Below, piece after piece: positions 61,711 to 64,000 of a stretch of DNA of 64,000 bases. The first letter of the stretch is position 1, and each line of letters starts with the position of its first letter. The stretch comes from Salinivirgaceae bacterium. Lineage in GTDB: Bacteria > Bacteroidota > Bacteroidia > Bacteroidales > SZUA-534. The position numbers and the translations under genes are program-made. The notes below the pieces were generated by a model that saw only the letters and a program-made list of their open reading frames with translations, had not been told where the DNA came from and did not search any database. The DNA lies in assembly GCA_024405635.1 (NCBI GenBank), contig JAKSOL010000005.1:1-64000 (forward strand). The letters run 5' to 3'.

Positions 61711-62109
61711 TTACTTCTTCAAACTAGCCAAAAAATCATCATAGTTGCGTATGTATTCTTTTTCATCGTAGTATTTACTCGCAAGAACTACTAATTTACA
61801 TCCATAGCTAAAATCATGCATTTCTCGCCACATTCCTGGGCCTATATACAATCCTACATCAGGTCTATTCAGAAGGATAGTTTCTCTATTGACTCCATCA
61901 TCTAAAACAAACCGACAAGCACCATCCATGGCAATAATGACTTGTTCCAAATCTTTGTGCGCATGATACCCTCGACTCTCGTTAGGCAAGGTGTCAAACA
62001 TGTAATACACACGTTTTATCTCAAACGGAATGTCCTTTAAATTCTCTATGGCGACTAGCTTTCCGCGTTTGTCTCCATGTACTGGCATGTCTATTAATTT
62101 GTAATTCAT
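61711..62109 (-). CDS. dTDP-4-keto-6-deoxyglucose 3,4-ketoisomerase (FdtA/QdtA-like)
   Basis: A 132-aa cupin of the WxcM/FdtA family. Signature stretches are GDKRGKLVAIENLKDIPFEI, ESRGYHAHKDLEQVIIAMDG (active-site His pair) and GPGMWREMHDFSYGCKLVVL, ending DEKEYIRNYDDF. It shifts the keto group from C4 to C3 before amination. It is the first gene of the minus-strand polysaccharide operon and has a good promoter element upstream. The rmlA/rmlB genes needed for its substrate are not in the window. Confidence 0.92.
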   Translation of the reverse strand: MNYKLIDMPVHGDKRGKLVAIENLKDIPFEIKRVYYMFDTLPNESRGYHAHKDLEQVIIAMDGACRFVLDDGVNRETILLNRPDVGLYIGPGMWREMHDFSYGCKLVVLASKYYDEKEYIRNYDDFLASLKK

Positions 62110-62137
62110 GGCAGAAACTTCAGAATTTCTTTTCTCG

Positions 62138-62145
62138 CAAAAGTA
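62138..62145 (-). promoter_or_regulatory. Predicted -7 element of the minus-strand polysaccharide operon
   Basis: On the minus strand TACTTTTG followed by C matches TAnnTTTG and lies 28 nt before the fdtA-like ATG. A TGTG at the -33 position with 19-nt spacing is a partial match. It may drive most of the 15-kb gene series. Confidence 0.55.
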
Positions 62146-62218
62146 TAAATAGTTCGTAAATGTTCACATTATACTATATGTGATAAGTTTATTATGTTTT
62201 TTTTGGAATGTCTTAGTT

Positions 62219-62226
62219 TATATTTG
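62219..62226 (+). promoter_or_regulatory. Predicted -7 element of the divergent plus-strand glycan genes
   Basis: TATATTTG matches TAnnTTTG and lies 17 nt before the GT2 ATG at 62244. It faces away from the minus-strand promoter within a 134-bp divergent region. Confidence 0.5.
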
Positions 62227-62243
62227 TGAGGTAATATTTTTTT

Positions 62244-62993
62244 ATGAAGATATCTTTAATTACAGCAACATTTAATAGCGCCAAAACAGTTCGAGATACA
62301 TTCGAAAGTGTCTTACATCAAACATATTCTGACTATGAATATTTAGTGATAGACGGAGCGTCTAATGATTCTACCATTGAAATAATTAAGGAATATGAGC
62401 CAAAGTTCAAAGGCAAAATGAAGTGGATTAGTGAGCCAGACAAAGGCATCTATGACGCAATGAACAAAGGATTCAAAATGGCAACAGGAGATGTGTTGGC
62501 TCTTATTAATTCTGATGATTTGTTTTCAAGGGCCGATTCATTGCAAGTGGTTGTCAATACGTTCGAGAATCATAAGGAAACAGATTGCGTGTATGCAGAC
62601 TTATATTATGTATCGCAGTCGGATACAAATAAGATTGTCAGAGTGTGGAGAACGGGGACGCAAAAGCCTTTTAGAAAAGGATGGTTGCCTGCTCACCCTA
62701 CATTCTACGTGAAGAGATCGGTGTATGAAAACTATGGTTATTTCAATTTGAACTATCCGCTAGCTGCAGATTTTGAATTGATGCTTCGTTTCGTTGAACG
62801 ATATGATATAAAGCTTATATATTTGCCAAAGCATATCGTGAAGATGCGCCTTGGTGGTGCAACGAGCAAAAATCTCAAAAACATATACCAACAAAATAAA
62901 GAATGCTATAGGGCATTTAAGGAGAATGGGTTAAAAGTAAGTCCTTTTTACATTGTATATAGAATGCTTCCTAAAATAAAACAATTTTTTTAG
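62244..62993 (+). CDS. Glycosyltransferase family 2 (WcaE-like)
   Basis: A 249-aa GT-A enzyme starting MKISLITATFNSAKTVRDTF, with VIDGASNDSTIEIIKEY, ISEPDKGIYDAMNKGFKMAT and LALINSDDLFSRADSL. The DKGIYDAMNKG segment is characteristic of the WcaE/PslC-like group. It adds a sugar to a lipid-linked intermediate. It starts a divergent plus-strand series, 2 nt before the epimerase gene. Confidence 0.93.
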   Translation: MKISLITATFNSAKTVRDTFESVLHQTYSDYEYLVIDGASNDSTIEIIKEYEPKFKGKMKWISEPDKGIYDAMNKGFKMATGDVLALINSDDLFSRADSLQVVVNTFENHKETDCVYADLYYVSQSDTNKIVRVWRTGTQKPFRKGWLPAHPTFYVKRSVYENYGYFNLNYPLAADFELMLRFVERYDIKLIYLPKHIVKMRLGGATSKNLKNIYQQNKECYRAFKENGLKVSPFYIVYRMLPKIKQFF

Positions 62994-62995
62994 GT

Positions 62996-63889
62996 ATGAA
63001 AAAACTATTATTTACAGGCGGAACAGGATTTCTTGGTGCGAATGTTCGCCCGATATTGGACAAATTGTATGAAGTCACGACATGCGGTATAACAAACAAT
63101 GATGACATAAAGGCCAATTTGGCAAAAGAAATACCTGTTTTTGAAAAACAATACGATATTGTACTTCATGCCTGTGGAAAGGCTCATATAGTACCTAAAA
63201 CTGAGGCAGAGAAACAAGCGTTTTTTGATGTTAATTACCAAGGCACGGTAAATTTGTGTAAGGCCTTGGAGGGAAACTTACCATCAGCAATTGTCTTTAT
63301 TAGCACCGTAGCAGTTTATGGATGTGAAAAAGGAGACCTTATTACGGAGGAACATCCATTAAATGGAGAATCGCCTTATGCTAAAAGCAAAATAATGGCA
63401 GAACAGTATCTTACTGAATGGTGTTCAAAAAACAACGTAAAACTTGGCATATTGCGGCCATCGTTATTAGCTGGCCATAATGCCCCTGGTAATCTTGGAG
63501 CAATGGTAAAAGGAATACAAAAAGGCTTTTATTTAAACATTGCTGGCGGCAAGGTAAAAAAGAGTATTTTAATGGCAGAAGATATTGCAAATCTCTTGCC
63601 TTTAATAATTGAAAAAGGAGGCGTGTATAATGTTTGCGACTCGTACCAACCAACATTTGGACAGTTGGCAGAATCGGTTGCCAAGCAATTGAACAAACAT
63701 AAGCCAATATCAATACCATATTGGATGGCATGGTGTATGGCAAAAGTTGGCGATTTACTAGGAAATAAAGCTCCTATAAATAGCTATAAACTGTCTAAAA
63801 TGACAGATTCTCTTACTTTTTCTAACGAAAAGGCAATAAAAACGTTAGGTTGGGAGCCTTTGGATGTTTTAAGTAATTATAGAATATGA
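62996..63889 (+). CDS. NAD-dependent epimerase/dehydratase (extended SDR)
   Basis: A 297-aa extended short-chain dehydrogenase. It has the cofactor loop LLFTGGTGFLGANV, the STVAVYG strand and YAKSKIMAE with the YxxxK catalytic pair. Paired with a WecA/WbpL-like transferase encoded just downstream, it resembles the WbpK/WbpV-type enzymes that supply the first sugar (for example an N-acetyl-fucosamine or quinovosamine precursor). Its stop overlaps the next ATG (ATGA). Specificity is inferred from context only. Confidence 0.88.
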   Translation: MKKLLFTGGTGFLGANVRPILDKLYEVTTCGITNNDDIKANLAKEIPVFEKQYDIVLHACGKAHIVPKTEAEKQAFFDVNYQGTVNLCKALEGNLPSAIVFISTVAVYGCEKGDLITEEHPLNGESPYAKSKIMAEQYLTEWCSKNNVKLGILRPSLLAGHNAPGNLGAMVKGIQKGFYLNIAGGKVKKSILMAEDIANLLPLIIEKGGVYNVCDSYQPTFGQLAESVAKQLNKHKPISIPYWMAWCMAKVGDLLGNKAPINSYKLSKMTDSLTFSNEKAIKTLGWEPLDVLSNYRI

Positions 63890-64000
63890 CATACATTCTT
63901 CTTATAGTAACATTGCTTGCCCTCGAACTTATCTATTTCCGCATAGCCGATAAGTTCAACATAATAGACAAGCCAAACATGCGCAGTTCTCATACTCGAA
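63886..64000 (+). CDS. WecA/WbpL-like undecaprenyl-phosphate sugar-1-phosphate transferase (5' part, cut by window end)
   Basis: Thirty-eight codons are visible. They start with a hydrophobic helix (MTYILLIVTLLALELIYFRI) followed by ADKFNIIDKPNMRSSH, in which the IDKPNxRSSH pattern is a hallmark of the MraY/WecA/WbpL family of polytopic initiating transferases. The gene overlaps the epimerase stop by 4 nt. The rest lies beyond the window. Confidence 0.85.
   Translation, partial: MTYILLIVTLLALELIYFRIADKFNIIDKPNMRSSHTR

Overview
The window looks like a chromosomal segment of a Bacteroidota bacterium, most likely of the order Bacteroidales. Supporting signs are type IX secretion (T9SS) C-terminal sorting domains on secreted proteins, an outer-membrane beta-barrel receptor with a carboxypeptidase-regulatory-like N-terminus, TAnnTTTG-type -7 promoter elements with very short leaders, A-rich start regions almost without Shine-Dalgarno sequences, a GH3/beta-lactamase fusion, and the DUF368, SiaB/SiaC-like and DUF6057 families. 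No rRNA, tRNA, CRISPR array or complete insertion sequence was seen.

Region 1 (1-13,500, plus strand) is mostly housekeeping. It holds a nucleoid-associated protein, the thrS-infC-rpmI-rplT translation cluster (infC apparently starts at an AUA codon behind a strong ribosome binding site), then dapB-lepB-GH3/beta-lactamase, two secreted proteins (one with four copies of a FAVRGRSGAK repeat) and the diadenylate cyclase dacA.

Region 2 (13,545-25,533, mainly minus strand) holds a ribBA unit with an IS200-like protein that lacks the expected catalytic tyrosine, a large secreted TPR protein, a compact xylan-use operon (GPH symporter, GH10 lipoprotein, GH43) with a decayed gene remnant beyond its terminator, a small outer-membrane barrel protein (plus strand), and a large repetitive T9SS cargo protein.

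Region 3 (25,950-40,705, plus strand) carries an AddB-like nuclease overlapping a TonB-receptor-like protein, a TPR protein, a DUF368 polyprenyl-phosphate transporter family member, aroE, pyrBI, murA (with Asp in place of the fosfomycin-target Cys), a DHH phosphoesterase, two FKBP lipoproteins and a membrane ferredoxin-like protein.

Region 4 (40,715-46,492, minus strand) holds a small membrane-anchored protein, a SiaC/SiaB-like regulatory pair, and a three-gene envelope module of unknown role (YwqK/MORN protein, DUF6057 membrane protein, lipoprotein with a c-type haem motif and a WD40-like propeller).

Region 5 (46,613-64,000) is a surface-polysaccharide locus, visibly more AT-rich than the rest. 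The minus-strand operon runs from a ketoisomerase at 62,109 down to a monotopic initiating sugar transferase at 46,613. It contains a dTDP-3-acetamido-3,6-dideoxyhexose pathway (FdtA/B/C-like), a TagD-like cytidylyltransferase with a CDP-glycerol glycerophosphotransferase-like protein, a Wzx flippase, five glycosyltransferases or candidates, acyltransferases and two polymerase/ligase-type membrane proteins. A divergent plus-strand set (GT2, SDR epimerase, WecA/WbpL-like transferase cut by the window end) suggests a second glycan initiation route.
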